This document shows, in pieces, positions 44,766-54,796 of a stretch of 64,000 bases of DNA. Made by a program: the position numbers and the translations under genes. The notes beneath the pieces were generated by a model that searched no databases, was not told where the DNA came from, and worked only from the letters and a program-made list of their open reading frames with translations. The DNA lies in contig NZ_CP110636.1 in the NCBI RefSeq assembly GCF_026153355.1, forward strand, positions 3,658,001-3,722,000. The letters run 5' to 3'. Source of the DNA: Streptomyces endophytica (GTDB lineage: Bacteria; Actinomycetota; Actinomycetes; Streptomycetales; Streptomycetaceae). The stretch's first letter is position 1. Every line of letters starts with the position of its first letter.

Positions 44766-45697
44766 TCAGCGGGTCAGGAAGTCCGTAATGCCCTCGGTGA
44801 TCCCGCGGGCCGCTTTTTGCCGCCACCCTCCGTCGGTCAATTGCGCGGCGTCCTTGGCGTCGCGCATATTGCCGCACTCGATGAACACCTTCGGCACCGT
44901 GGAGAGGTTGAGCCCGCCGAGATCGCCGCGGACGTCCAGGCCGGTGCCGTCGCCGATGTAATTGGACCGCGCACTTCCGGTTACCGCCCGGAAGCGGTCG
45001 GCCAGCCGCTTGCCGAGCTGCCGCGACGGGCCGGTGATCGCGGTGGTGTCCGCCGGACCGGCGGTGACCCGGGCGGGCAGGATGACATGGAAGCCGCGGT
45101 TGCCGGCGGCCGAGCCGTCGGCGTGGATCGAGACCGCGGCGTCCGCGTGCGCCTTGTTGCCGATCGCCGCGCGCTCGTCCACGCACGGCCCGTACGACCG
45201 GTCGCCGTCCTGGGTGAGGACGACCTTGGCGCCCTGGTCCTCCAGGAGGGTGCGGACCCGGCGGGCCACGTCCAGGGTGAAGGACGCCTCGGCGTAGCCG
45301 TCGTTGGTGGCGGTGCCGGTGGTGTCGCACTCCTTGCGCGCGGTGCCGATGTTCACCTGCCGGGCGATCTGCCCGGTGTGCCGGCTGTTGTGTGGATTGT
45401 GCCCGGGGTCGATCACCACGGTCCGGCCCTTGAGGCTGCCGTGCGGATCGCCCTTGCCGTCCGGGCGGTGGGTGCTCCCGTGGTCCGTGCTCCGGCCCGG
45501 CCCGCCGCCGGCCCCGGTGCCGCCGCCCGCCGTCCGGCCGGGCGCCGGTGAGCCGCCGCGGGCCGTCGGACCGCCGTGGCCGCCCGTCTGCCGCCAGAAC
45601 AGCCAGCCGCCGACGGCCACCAGGGCCACGGCGGCCAGCACCAGGAGTACGGTGCCGCGCCGGCGGCGGTGCGGGGGAAGGTGCTGCCGTTCGACAT
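44766..45697 (-). CDS. N-acetylmuramoyl-L-alanine amidase (Amidase_3), membrane-anchored, frameshifted
   Basis: About 310 residues. N-terminal RRRRGTVLLVLAAVALVAVGG signal anchor, Gly/Pro linker, then an Amidase_3 domain: first Zn His in VIDPGHNPHNS, the Glu pair in NDGYAEASF, SIHADG (Zn His) and catalytic KVFIECGNMRD. It cleaves the amide between MurNAc and L-Ala outside the membrane. The start ATG at 45697 (MSNGSTFP) is joined to the body by restoring one C in the run at 45673-45677. Confidence 0.85.
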
Positions 45698-45724
45698 CTC
45701 CGCGATGGTAGCCCGCGGCCCGGA

Positions 45725-46389
45725 TCAGCTGCCGGGACCGGTGCGCCGCAGGACGCGCAGCGTCCCTTGCACCGCGACCTCGGTGAACGCCCCGGAGGCC
45801 AGCGCGCGCAGGTAGATCCGGTACGGCGCCTGGCCGGTGAACTCGTCCTCGGGTGCGGGTGCACGTCGTGGATGACCAGCAGCCCGTCCGGCGCCACGTG
45901 CGGCGCCCAGCCCTCGTAGTCGGCGGTGGCGTGCTCGTCGGTGTGCCCGCCGTCGATGAAGACCAGCCCCACCGGCCGCCCCCACACGGCCGCGACCTGC
46001 GGGGAGCGGCCCACGACGGCGATCACGTGGTCCTCCAGCCCGGCCGCGTGCAGGGTCCGGCGGAACGTGGGCAGGGTGTCCATCCGGCCGACCTCGGGGT
46101 CCACCACGGACGGGTCGTGGTAGTCCCAGCCGGGCTGCTGCTCCTCGCTGCCCCGGTGGTGGTCCACGGTGACGGCCGTCACCCCGGCGGCCCGGGCCGC
46201 GGCCGCGAGCAGCAGGGTGGACCGGCCGCAGTACGTGCCGACCTCCACCAGCGGCAGCCCCAGCCGCGCCGCCTCAGCCGCCGCCGCGTAGAGCGCGAGC
46301 CCCTCGTCCACGGGCATGAAGCCCTTCGCCGCCTCGAACGCGGCGAGGATCTCCGGCTGCGGGGCGGTCGGCGCCGTGGGAGCGGACAT
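45725..46389 (-). CDS. Class I SAM methyltransferase (cephalosporin hydroxylase-like family), frameshifted
   Basis: About 221 residues. VEVGTYCGRSTLLLAAAARAAG (SAM motif), TVDHHRGSEEQQPG, LVFIDGGHTDEHATADYEGW and LLVIHDVHPHP match Methyltransf_24-type O-methyltransferases. One C lost near 45851-45853 diverts the end; repaired it reads EDEFTGQAPYRIYLRAL and ends at 45725. The substrate is unknown. Bases 46390-46710 hold no gene. Confidence 0.8.
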
Positions 46390-46710
46390 GGCTTCCTCCT
46401 TGGTGGTGCGGTCGGAGGCTCATCGTGCCGTACGGGCCGGGGGTGGCCGTGCGGGGGTTCGCATTTCGTGCGGCTTTCCGGCCGGCCGGGCGGCGCGGGG
46501 GAGTCGCTCCGGCGGATTCCCGGCCGCTCCGGCCGGTTTATCGCCGGACGTTTCCCGGATGTCCGGAAACGGGAAAGGTGCGGGCCCGGAAACCGCCGGG
46601 CGGGCAAATGGTATTCGTACCGGAATTCACCGGACCGTTTCCCGTCCGCCGCCGGACCGTTCCCCGCGGGGCACTCGCCGCCGTCCACCGGGCGGAACAT
46701 TCCGGCCCAC

Positions 46711-46725
46711 CTGACCTTCCGTCAG
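46711..46725. promoter_or_regulatory. CTGACGGnnnGTCAG-type palindrome, acyl-CoA dehydrogenase promoter
   Basis: CTGACCTTCCGTCAG ends 2 bp before the KstR box at 46728. Confidence 0.65.
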
Positions 46726-46727
46726 AT

Positions 46728-46741
46728 TGGAACGTGTTCTA
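46728..46741. promoter_or_regulatory. KstR operator (full consensus) overlapping the -10 of fadE
   Basis: TGGAACGTGTTCTA matches at all fixed positions and overlaps a -10-like TAGTCT (46740-46745), 11 nt upstream of the acyl-CoA dehydrogenase ATG. This suggests a leaderless, KstR-repressed transcript. Confidence 0.8.
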
Positions 46742-46752
46742 GTCTGCCCCGC

Positions 46753-48948
46753 ATGGGCATCGGAATCACACCGGACCACCGCGACCTGGCCGAGGCGGCG
46801 GGCGGCTGGGCCCGCCGGGCCGTACCGCCCGAAGAGGTCCGCACCCTCCTCGACACCACACCCGCCCGCACCGGACGCCCCGCCCACTGGGACGGCCTCG
46901 CCGCACAGGGCCTGCTCGGCCTCCACCTCCCCGAGGCCGACGGCGGGGGCGGCGGTGACCTGCTCGACCTCGCCGTGGTCCTCGAAGAACTGGGCCGCGC
47001 CGCACTCCCCGGCCCCTACCTGCCCACCGTCCTCGCCGCCGCGCTGCTCCACCGAGGAGACGCGCCCCGGCACCTCGTACGGGCCCTCGCCACCGGCGAG
47101 CTGATCGGCGCGGTGGCGCTCGGCCCCGGCACGCTCACCGCCACCAGCACACCCGACGGCTACCTCCTCGACGGCACCGCGCCCCCGGTCCTCGCCGGGG
47201 CCGACGCCGACCTCCTCGTGCTCGCCGCACGGACCGCCACCGGAACCGTCCACCTCGCCGTCGACGCCGCGGCGCTGACCGTACGCGCCCAGGAGAGCGC
47301 CGACCCGACCCGCCCGGTCGCCGAAGTGGGCGCGGACGGCGTGCCGGTGCCCGCGGACCGGCTGGTGGCCGTCGACGACGCGCTCGTCCGCGACCTGGCC
47401 GGGGTGCTGTGCGCCGCCGAGAGCTGCGGGACGGCGGCCTGGGCGCTCGCCACCGCGACCCAACACGCCCGGGTCCGCGAGCAGTTCGGCCGCCCCATCG
47501 GCCAGTTCCAGGCCGTCAAACACCTCTGCGCCGACATGCTCGTCCGCTGCGAACAGGCCCGCGCCCTGGTCTGGGACGCGGCCCGCGCCCACCGCGAGCC
47601 GCCCGAGGTCCGCGGCCTGGTCGCCGCCCTCGCCACCGCCACCGCCCTCGACGCCGCCTTCAGCTGCGCCAAGGACTGCATCCAGATCCTCGGCGGCATC
47701 GGCTTCACCTGGGAACACGACGCCCATCTGCATCTGCGCCGGGCGACCGCGGCCCGCCAGCTGCTCGGCGCCGGCGACACCCACCGGCTGCGCGCCGCCG
47801 CCCTCGCCGCCGACGGCGCCCGGCGCCCACTGAGCCTCGAACTCCCCGCCGAGGCCGCGCAGTTCCGTACCGCGGCCCGCGAGGTCATCGACCGGGTGCG
47901 CGGCCTGGACCCCGCCGCCGTACGCCGCGAACTGGCCCCGACCGGATACGCCGCACCGCATCTCCCGCCGCCCTACGGCCTGGGCGCCGGCCCCGTTCAG
48001 CAGCTGGCCGTCCAGCAGGAACTGGCCGCCGCCGGGGTCACCGTCAGCGACCTGGGCATCGCCACCTGGGTCGTGCCCTCCCTGCTCGCCCACGGCACCG
48101 CCGAGCAGCAGCAGCGCTATCTGATGCCGTCGCTGCGCGGGGAGATGCTGTGGTGCCAGCTGTTCTCCGAACCGGAGGCCGGATCGGACCTGGCCGGCCT
48201 GCGCACCCGCGCCGAGCGGGTGGACGGACCCGACGGCCCCGGCTGGCGGATCAACGGGCAGAAGGTGTGGACCTCGGCCGCCCAGTGGGCCGACCACGGC
48301 ATCCTGCTCGCCCGCACCGACCCGGACGCGCCCAAGCACCAGGGCCTGACCTTCTTCGTCGTCGACATGAAGACCCCCGGCATCGACGTCCGCCCGCTGA
48401 AGGAGATCACCGGCGAGGCGCTCTTCAACGAGGTCTACTTCGACGACGTGCTGCTGCCGGCCGACGCGGTGGTCGGCGAGACCGGCAACGGCTGGAAGGT
48501 GGCCCGCACCACCCTGGACAACGAACGCGTCCACATGGCCGACCAGTTGACCTTCGACACCGGACTGACCGCGCTCCTCGACCGCACCGCCGGCCTCGAC
48601 GGCTCCGTACGGGCCCGGGTGGGCGCGCTGGCCGCCGAGGCGCACGCCCTGGCCTGCCTCACGCTGCGCACCACGCTCCAGCAGGTCTCCGGCCTCGAAC
48701 CGGGCGCCGGCGCCAGCATCCGCAAGCTGGTGCAGACCCCGCACCAGCAGAAGGTCGCCGAACTGGCGCTGGAACTGCTCGGCCCGGACGGCGCGGTGCG
48801 CGAGGGTGCCGGTGAACGTGCCCTGCACGGCTTCCTGATGTCGCGCTGTCTGACCATCGCCGGCGGCACCACCCAGGTGCAGCGCAATGTGGTCGCCGAG
48901 CGGCTGCTCGGCCTGCCCCGCGACCCCGAGCCCCGCCCCCTCATCTGA
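46753..48948 (+). CDS. Fused two-domain acyl-CoA dehydrogenase (FadE34/ChsE3-like)
   Basis: 731 residues containing two complete ACAD units in tandem: residues 1-355 (DLAVVLEELGRAALPGPYLP, CAAESCGTAAWALATATQHA, VREQFGRPIGQFQAVKHLCAD, LGGIGFTWEHDAHLHLRRA) and 360-731 (LWCQLFSEPEAGSDLAGL, INGQKVWTSAAQWADHGIL, ALFNEVYFDDVLLP, TTQVQRNVVAERLLGLP). Mtb FadE34 has the same single-chain layout and sits next to kstR there. It would desaturate a sterol side-chain CoA. No Shine-Dalgarno is seen; the KstR box is 11 nt upstream. Confidence 0.88.
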   Translation: MGIGITPDHRDLAEAAGGWARRAVPPEEVRTLLDTTPARTGRPAHWDGLAAQGLLGLHLPEADGGGGGDLLDLAVVLEELGRAALPGPYLPTVLAAALLHRGDAPRHLVRALATGELIGAVALGPGTLTATSTPDGYLLDGTAPPVLAGADADLLVLAARTATGTVHLAVDAAALTVRAQESADPTRPVAEVGADGVPVPADRLVAVDDALVRDLAGVLCAAESCGTAAWALATATQHARVREQFGRPIGQFQAVKHLCADMLVRCEQARALVWDAARAHREPPEVRGLVAALATATALDAAFSCAKDCIQILGGIGFTWEHDAHLHLRRATAARQLLGAGDTHRLRAAALAADGARRPLSLELPAEAAQFRTAAREVIDRVRGLDPAAVRRELAPTGYAAPHLPPPYGLGAGPVQQLAVQQELAAAGVTVSDLGIATWVVPSLLAHGTAEQQQRYLMPSLRGEMLWCQLFSEPEAGSDLAGLRTRAERVDGPDGPGWRINGQKVWTSAAQWADHGILLARTDPDAPKHQGLTFFVVDMKTPGIDVRPLKEITGEALFNEVYFDDVLLPADAVVGETGNGWKVARTTLDNERVHMADQLTFDTGLTALLDRTAGLDGSVRARVGALAAEAHALACLTLRTTLQQVSGLEPGAGASIRKLVQTPHQQKVAELALELLGPDGAVREGAGERALHGFLMSRCLTIAGGTTQVQRNVVAERLLGLPRDPEPRPLI

Positions 48949-49021
48949 CCCCGGCACGCATCCGCCCCCCCGCACGCATCCGCCCCCGCACGGCGCCCGG
49001 TGACTCACCAGGAGGACCTCC

Positions 49022-50214
49022 ATGTCAGGCACGGCGTACCTCGTCGGCGTAGGGATGACGCACTTCGAGAAGCCCGAGACCCGCGAATGGCAGTACTGGG
49101 ACATGGCCAAGGAGGCGGGCGAGGCCGCGCTCGCGGACGCCGGGATCGGCTACGACGCCGTCGAGCAGGTCCCGGTCGGCTACTGCCACCAGCCGTCCAC
49201 GGCCGGTCAGCGCGCCGCCTACGAGCTGGGCCTGACCGGGGTCCCCGTCTACAACGTCAACAACAACTGCGCCACCGGCTCGACGGCGCTGATGATGGCC
49301 CGCCAGTTCGTCGCCTCGGGCCTCAACGACTGCGTGCTGGCACTGGGCTTCGAGAAGATGAAGCGCGGTGCGCTGGGCGGCGGCGCGGCGGGAGGCGACT
49401 TCGCCGCCTCCCCGGTCGCCCGCCACTACGGCGTCATGGCGGCCGCGCACGGCTTCGAGCGGACCCCGCCCACCGCCCAGATCTTCGGCAACGCGGCCCG
49501 CGAGCACATGGAGAGGTACGGCACCACGGCCGAGCAACTGGCCGCGGTCGGCGCCAAGAACCACCGGCATTCCGCGCACAACCCCGCGCCCAGTTCCGGG
49601 ACGTCCACACGGTCGAGGAGGTGCTGGCCGCCAAGGTCATCCACCGTCCGCTGACCAAGCTCCAGTGCTCCCCGACGTCCGACGGCGCGGCCGCGGTGGT
49701 GGTCGCCTCCGAGCGGTTCGTCCGGGCGCACGGGCTGGCCGACCGGGCGGTGGAGATCGTCGCCCAGGCGATGACCACCGACACCGAGGAGAGCTTCGCC
49801 GGCGGCTCCTGCATCGACGTCGTCGGCAAGCCGATGTCGCGGGCCGCGGCCCGGCAGGTCTACGAGGCGTCCGGGCTCGGCATCGAGGACGTGGACGTCA
49901 TCGAGCTGCACGACTGCTTCTCGATCAACGAGTTGCTGACGTACGAGGCGCTGGGCATGTGCGCGGACGGCGAGTCGGGGAAGCTGGTCGCCGACGGGGC
50001 CACCACGTACGGCGGCCGCTGGGTGGTCAACCCGTCCGGCGGCCTGATCTCGAAGGGCCACCCCCTGGGCGCGACCGGCCTCGCCCAGACCGCCGAACTC
50101 GTCTGGCAACTCCGCGGCACGGCCGGCCCCCGGCAGGTCCCCGACGCCCGCGTGGGCCTGGCCCACAACATCGGCCTGGGCGGCGCGGCGGTGGTGACGC
50201 TGCTGCGGAGGTGA
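49022..50214 (+). CDS. Ltp/SCP-x-type thiolase (lipid-transfer protein), frameshifted
   Basis: About 398 residues. Thiolase-like fold of the non-decarboxylating SCP-x group: YLVGVGMTHFEKPE, catalytic-site NVNNNCATGSTALMMARQF, DVIELHDCFSINELLTYEAL, SGGLISKGHPLGATGLAQ. Related to Mtb Ltp1 (Rv2790c)/Ltp2, of which Ltp2 performs retro-aldol side-chain release with an MaoC-like partner. No such partner is adjacent. The frame is lost at 49582-49585: one more C joins HSAHNP to RAQFRDVHTVEEVLA. It is 73 nt downstream of the acyl-CoA dehydrogenase, likely the same operon; the ATG follows AGGAGGACC. Confidence 0.87.
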
Positions 50215-50252
50215 CCGATTAACCACCCTGCCGATACGGGTAGTTGGCCCTC

Positions 50253-50292
50253 CGGGGGCCCTCCCGACCCTTAGGGGTCGAGAGGGCCCCCG
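50253..50292 (+). terminator. Terminator after the acyl-CoA dehydrogenase-Ltp operon
   Basis: 11-bp stem CGGGGGCCCTC / GAGGGCCCCCG enclosing an inner GACCC-TTAG-GGGTC hairpin, 38 nt after the stop. Bases 50293-50648 carry no gene. Confidence 0.65.
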
Positions 50293-50648
50293 CCCCTTAG
50301 GGGTCGGGCCATCGGCCACGGGGTGCGGACGGGCACGGCGGGCGCACCGATCGGCCGAAGCGGATCATTCGGCACCCCGCGGCCTGCCCCGCCCGTCACC
50401 CCCCCGGCCCCCGCAATGACCGGGGCCAGAAGCCACTTGGACCGGAAAAACGCAACTTCGACAGGGCCCGCAGAGGCAGCTACCTTCACCTGGTCTTCGG
50501 CGATCGCCCACGGTCGCACCGGAGTTCTTTCAGGCTGAGCCACCCGCGACGGGATGAGTGGGTCACGCCCCACGAACCCTCGCCCCCGTGCGTAAGACAC
50601 CGAACAGGGTCCGGTCCACACCAGGCACCCCCAACCAGGGAGAGACGC

Positions 50649-51206
50649 ATGCCCCATCTCGCGCTGTACACATTCGGCGTCCTGAAGTCACCTCTCACCG
50701 ATCCCGGACCTCTCACGCGCGAACTCCTCAAGAGCGGCGAGGCCGTCTACCGGAAGATCAGCCAGCACCCCGGGTACCTCGCTCGTGCCGAAGCGGCAGA
50801 CCGCGGCCGGGGCACACACTTCGACCTGGACTGGGGTGCCTGGGGAGAGTTCGCCGTACCGACCTGGTACGGCAAGGGCCGCACGGTGGAAACCGCCGCC
50901 CTGGACGCGACCCTCTCGCTCTGGACCGACCTGCCCTCCGCCTTCGACGCCATCTACACCGGTCTGCACCGTGAGGCGCTGAGCAGGCGTCACGACTGGT
51001 TCGAGAGGACAGGACAGCCGAATTACGTGCTCTGGTGGGTCTCCGACGGCGTGATACCCACCTGGCAGGACGGGGTTTCCAGGCTGGAGCACCTCCACGA
51101 CCAGGGCTCCGCGCCGCACGCCTTCACCTTCCACCACCCGTTCGCCCCGGACGGAACTCCGACCAGGACCAAAGGCATCGGGCCGAAGAGCGACCAGGCT
51201 CGCTGA
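50649..51206 (+). CDS. DUF3291 domain-containing protein
   Basis: 185 residues. DUF3291 pattern: HLALYTFGVLKSPL at the N-terminus, RHDWFERTGQPNYVLWWVSDG and the end IPTWQDGVSRLEHLHDQGSA with AFTFHHPF. The domain is a ferredoxin-like/dimeric alpha-beta fold, sometimes implicated as a small monooxygenase-like protein; the role is unknown. A clear GGGAGAG precedes the ATG at 50649. Confidence 0.8.
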   Translation: MPHLALYTFGVLKSPLTDPGPLTRELLKSGEAVYRKISQHPGYLARAEAADRGRGTHFDLDWGAWGEFAVPTWYGKGRTVETAALDATLSLWTDLPSAFDAIYTGLHREALSRRHDWFERTGQPNYVLWWVSDGVIPTWQDGVSRLEHLHDQGSAPHAFTFHHPFAPDGTPTRTKGIGPKSDQAR

Positions 51207-51324
51207 CCAGGAAGCCTGAACGACCGGGTGTGGGTGGCCCCGTCCTCCGCCCACCGACCTAGGTCCCCGGTCAGGTGGCGTATGCACCGATATCCCGATG
51301 CGGGGGTGCGGGGTCGATGCGAGC

Positions 51325-52771
51325 ATGGTCCGCATGCCCCCGATAGCCGAGTCCGCCACCCTGCCCACGACCTCCCGTCGGAGCGCCGCACCGGCCTGGC
51401 TGGTGATGCTGCTGGTCTGCGCCGGACAGTTCCTGGTCGTGCTGGACGTCTCCGTGGTGAACGTGGCGCTGCCCGCCGTACGGACCGGTCTGGGGCTGAG
51501 CGAGCTGGGCCTGCAGTGGATCGTCAACGCGTACGTGATCACCTTCGCCGGCTTCATGCTGCTCGGCGGCCGGGCCGCCGACCTCTTCGGCCGTAAGCGG
51601 ATCTTCGTCGTCGGGCTGGCGCTGTTCACCCTCGCGAGCCTGGGCGGCGGACTGGCCCAGCAGCCCTGGCAGTTGATCGCGGCGCGGACGGTCCAGGGCA
51701 TCGGCGCCGCCGTGCTCTCGCCGGCCACCCTCACCATCCTCACCACGTCGTTCCCGGCCGGCCCGGCCCGTACCCGCGCCATCGCCACCTGGACGGCGGT
51801 CGGCGCCGGCGGCGGCGCGGTGGGCGGTCTGGTCGGCGGGGTGCTCACCGAGTACCTGTCGTGGCGCTGGGTGCTGCTGATCAACGTGCCGGTCGGGGCG
51901 CTGGTGCTGACCGGTGCGGTGCTGTGGCTCACCGAGAGCCGGCAGGGCGCGGCCCGACGGCTCGACGTGCCCGGTGCGCTGCTGGTGACCGGCGGGCTGG
52001 GCTGGTCGCGTACGGGATCGTGCAGACCGAGACGGACGGCTGGGCGTCGGCGTCCGCGCTGCTGCCGCTGGCCGCCGGGCTGCTCGTGATCGCCGCCTTC
52101 CTCGCCGTCGAGGCGCGGGCCAAGGCGCCGCTGATGCCGCTGGGGCTGTTCCGGCTGCGCTCGGTGTCCTCGGCGAACGCGGCGATGGTGCTGGCCGGCG
52201 CCGCGATGTTCTCGATGTGGTACTTCCTGTCGCTCTACGTCCAGAACGTGCTCGGCTACCGACCACTGCAGGCGGGGCTATCCTTCATCCCGCACTCGCT
52301 GTCCATCGTCCTGGGCTCCAAGATCGGGCCGCGGCTGATGAACCGGCTGGGCGCCAAGACCCTGGCCGCCACCGGCGCGGTGATCTCCGCGTCCGGCATG
52401 GTCTGGCAGGGCACGATGGACGTCCACGGCACCTACCTCGGCACGATCCTCGGCCCCGGCATCCTGATGGCGCTGGGCGCCGGCCTGACCGCGACGCCGG
52501 TCGCCGCCATCGCCACTTCCGGCGCCGACCCGGCCGACCAGGGCCTGGTCTCCGGCCTGATCAACACCTCCGGCAGATGGGCGGCGCCCTGGGCCTGTCG
52601 ATCCTGTCCACCGTCGCCGCCTCCCGCATCGAGGCGGGCCACGGCGCGAAGGCGGCGCTGGCCGACGGCTACGGGCTGGCCTTCCAGGTCGGCTCGGGAG
52701 TGCTGCTGGGCAGCATCCTGCTGATGCTGCTCGCGCTGCCGCGGCGCCGCGCGGACGTGGCCACCGGCTAG
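51325..52771 (+). CDS. DHA2-type MFS drug exporter (14 TM), two frameshifts
   Basis: About 482 residues. Motif A GRAADLFGRKRIFVVG, motif C-like TAVGAGGGAVGGLVGG, and LDVSVVNVALPAV at the N-terminus identify an EmrB/QacA-type proton antiporter. Reading is lost twice by one missing base: at about 52000 (GLG joins VAYGIVQTETDG) and 52570 (INTS joins RQMGGALGLSILS). In other respects it is a normal 14-TM protein; drug identity is unknown. The ATG at 51325 or 51334 is uncertain. Confidence 0.82.
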
Positions 52772-52799
52772 GGGCGAGCGGGCGGCCCCGGGCGCCGGG

Positions 52800-53405
52800 C
52801 TACAGCCACCCGTTCTGCCGCGCCGCCCGTACCGCCTCCATGCGGTTGCGGGTCCCGGTCTTGCCGATCGCCGCGGAGAGGTAGTTGCGGACCGTGGCCT
52901 GGGAGAGGTGGAGCTTGCCGGCGATGTCGGAGACGGTGGCGCCGTCCACCGCGGCGGTCAGCACGTCCCGCTCCCGCTGGGTCAGCGGATTGGGCCCGGC
53001 GCTGAGCGCCGCCGCGGCCAGCCCGGGGTCGATCACCCGCTCCCCGGCGAGGACCCGGCGGATCGCCGCCGCCAGGTCCTCCACCGGGCCGTCCTTCACC
53101 AGGAAGCCGGACGCCCCGGCCTCCATGGCGCGGCGCAGATAGCCGGGCCGCCCGAAGGTCGTGACGATGAGGACCTTGCACGACGGCAGCGCGTCGCGCA
53201 GGTCGGCCGCGGCGTCCAGCCCGCTGCGGCCGGGGAGTTCGATGTCCAGGAGGGCGATGTCGGGACGTGCCTCCAACGCGGCCGGAACGATCCGGTCGCC
53301 CGCCGCGACCTGCGCCACGACCTGCATGTCCGCTTCCAGGTCGAGCAGCAGCGCCAGCGCGCCCCGCATCATCCCCTGGTCCTCCGCGAGCAGGACCTTG
53401 ATCAC
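52800..53405 (-). CDS. NarL/FixJ (DesR-like) response regulator
   Basis: 201 residues. Receiver domain with acidic pocket (VLLAEDQGMMR), phosphorylated Asp in ALLDIELPGRSG, Thr in VTTFGRPGY and Lys in FLVKDGP. The LuxR-type HTH is LTQRERDVLTAAVDGATVSDIAGKLHLSQATVRNYLSAAI. The GTG start at 53405 overlaps the kinase stop (GTGA). It forms the output of the two-component system and likely controls the ABC operon. Confidence 0.93.
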   Translation of the reverse strand: MIKVLLAEDQGMMRGALALLLDLEADMQVVAQVAAGDRIVPAALEARPDIALLDIELPGRSGLDAAADLRDALPSCKVLIVTTFGRPGYLRRAMEAGASGFLVKDGPVEDLAAAIRRVLAGERVIDPGLAAAALSAGPNPLTQRERDVLTAAVDGATVSDIAGKLHLSQATVRNYLSAAIGKTGTRNRMEAVRAARQNGWL

Positions 53406-54790
53406 CTGGTCAACCCTTCCCTCTCCGTCTCCGTCATCTCCCCCGTGCCGACCGGGAGTTCGGCCGTCACCCGGAAGCCGCGCCGGCCGTCGGGGCCGCT
53501 GCTCAGGGTGCCGCCGGCCGCTGCCAGCCGTTCGGTCAGGCCCTTCAGGCCGGTGCCGCCGACCGGGCCCGGAGCTCCGGGCGACGCGGCGGCGCCGTCC
53601 GTGGGGGCCGTACCGGGGGCGTCACCGTCGCGCTCGGGGACGCGGTCGCGGAACCAGGTGCGGCCGGCCGCCGGGGCCGCACCGGAGCTTACGGGACCCC
53701 GGCCGTCGTCCGTGATCGTCAGCCGGACCCGCTCCTCGTCGGCGTGCACCGCGATCTCGCAGCGGGTGGCGCCGCTGTGCCGGAGCGCGTTGGTGACGCC
53801 CTCGCGGACCACCCAGCCCAGCAGCGCACCCGCCTGCGGGGGCAGCGGCGGCCCGGCCTGCCGGACGACGGCTTCGATGCCGGCCGCCTCCAGCGCCGAA
53901 CGGGCCCGGTCCAGTTCGGTGCCGAGGCTGCCCTCGCGGTAACCGGTGACCGCCTCGCGGATCTCGGTCAGCGCCTGCCGGCCGACCGCCTCGATGTCCG
54001 CGGCCTGGGCGAGCGCCGCGTCCAGATCGCGCGGCGCCAGCCGGCGCACCGCCTCGGCCTTGACCACGACCAGGGACATCGTGTGCCCCAGCAGATCGTG
54101 CAGGTCGCGGGAGAAGCGCAGCCGCTCCTTCTCCACGGCGCTGCGGGCCAGTTCCTGCCGGGTGGCCTTCAGTTCCTGGATGGTGTCGAACAGGCTGAGC
54201 ACCGTGGACGTCACCATGCCGGAGAGGAACGTGCCGTAGCCGACGCCGAACGAGTCGCCGGGGTCGCCGGCCTGCCAGCCGGACAGGAACCCGGCCGTAC
54301 CGCTGAGCGTGATCAGCCACACCGCGAGCTTCTTGCCGCGCAGCGCGCGGACCGTACCGGAGGCCAGCGACAGCAGTGGGAAGAACAGGAACCAGCTGCC
54401 GCCGAAGCCGAGCGCGATGGCGAACGTGACCGCGGTGAGCGCGCCCAGGGCGATGACCGGGTAGCGGGTGTCGCGCAGCCGCGGGCTGAAGGCCGACAGG
54501 ATGACGGTGAGGTAGAGGGAGTTGAAGGCGAGGAGCCCGAGCCCGGCCAGCCAGGGGTTTCCGGTCTTGCCTTGCACGATGTTGGAGAAGGCGCCCAGCC
54601 CCATCAGCAGCCAGGGCAGGAAGCTGTATTTGCCCGGGCCCTTGTCGAGCTTCCGGCCGCGCCGCCCGGCCGTACACGAAGTGCCGTCGTCGCCGGCCGC
54701 CCCTTCCGTCCCCGTCGCCCCGCCGGGCGTCCGGCCGGCGGGGTCCTGCTCTGTCGTCTGCTGCACCGTCGTTTCCCAGATCTGCGCCAT
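53402..54790 (-). CDS. DesK-like sensor histidine kinase
   Basis: 462 residues. A Gly/Thr-rich N-terminus, five or six TM helices (NPWLAGLGLLAFNSLYLTVI, TFAIALGFGGSWFLFFPLLS), then HisKA_3 with phospho-acceptor His in FSRDLHDLLGHTMSLVVVKA and a HATPase (REGVTNALRHSGATRCEIAV N-box, LTITDDGRG). A Pro/Gly-rich stretch of about 45 residues splits the ATPase between its boxes. It is 6 nt downstream of the ABC permease and coupled to the response regulator. Confidence 0.9.
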   Translation of the reverse strand: MAQIWETTVQQTTEQDPAGRTPGGATGTEGAAGDDGTSCTAGRRGRKLDKGPGKYSFLPWLLMGLGAFSNIVQGKTGNPWLAGLGLLAFNSLYLTVILSAFSPRLRDTRYPVIALGALTAVTFAIALGFGGSWFLFFPLLSLASGTVRALRGKKLAVWLITLSGTAGFLSGWQAGDPGDSFGVGYGTFLSGMVTSTVLSLFDTIQELKATRQELARSAVEKERLRFSRDLHDLLGHTMSLVVVKAEAVRRLAPRDLDAALAQAADIEAVGRQALTEIREAVTGYREGSLGTELDRARSALEAAGIEAVVRQAGPPLPPQAGALLGWVVREGVTNALRHSGATRCEIAVHADEERVRLTITDDGRGPVSSGAAPAAGRTWFRDRVPERDGDAPGTAPTDGAAASPGAPGPVGGTGLKGLTERLAAAGGTLSSGPDGRRGFRVTAELPVGTGEMTETEREGLTR

Positions 54791-54796
54791 CGCCGG

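Noticed and set aside
46627..49110. 827-residue minus-strand ORF opposite the acyl-CoA dehydrogenase
   Set aside because: Antisense shadow with Gly/Glu/Ala bias and no domain.
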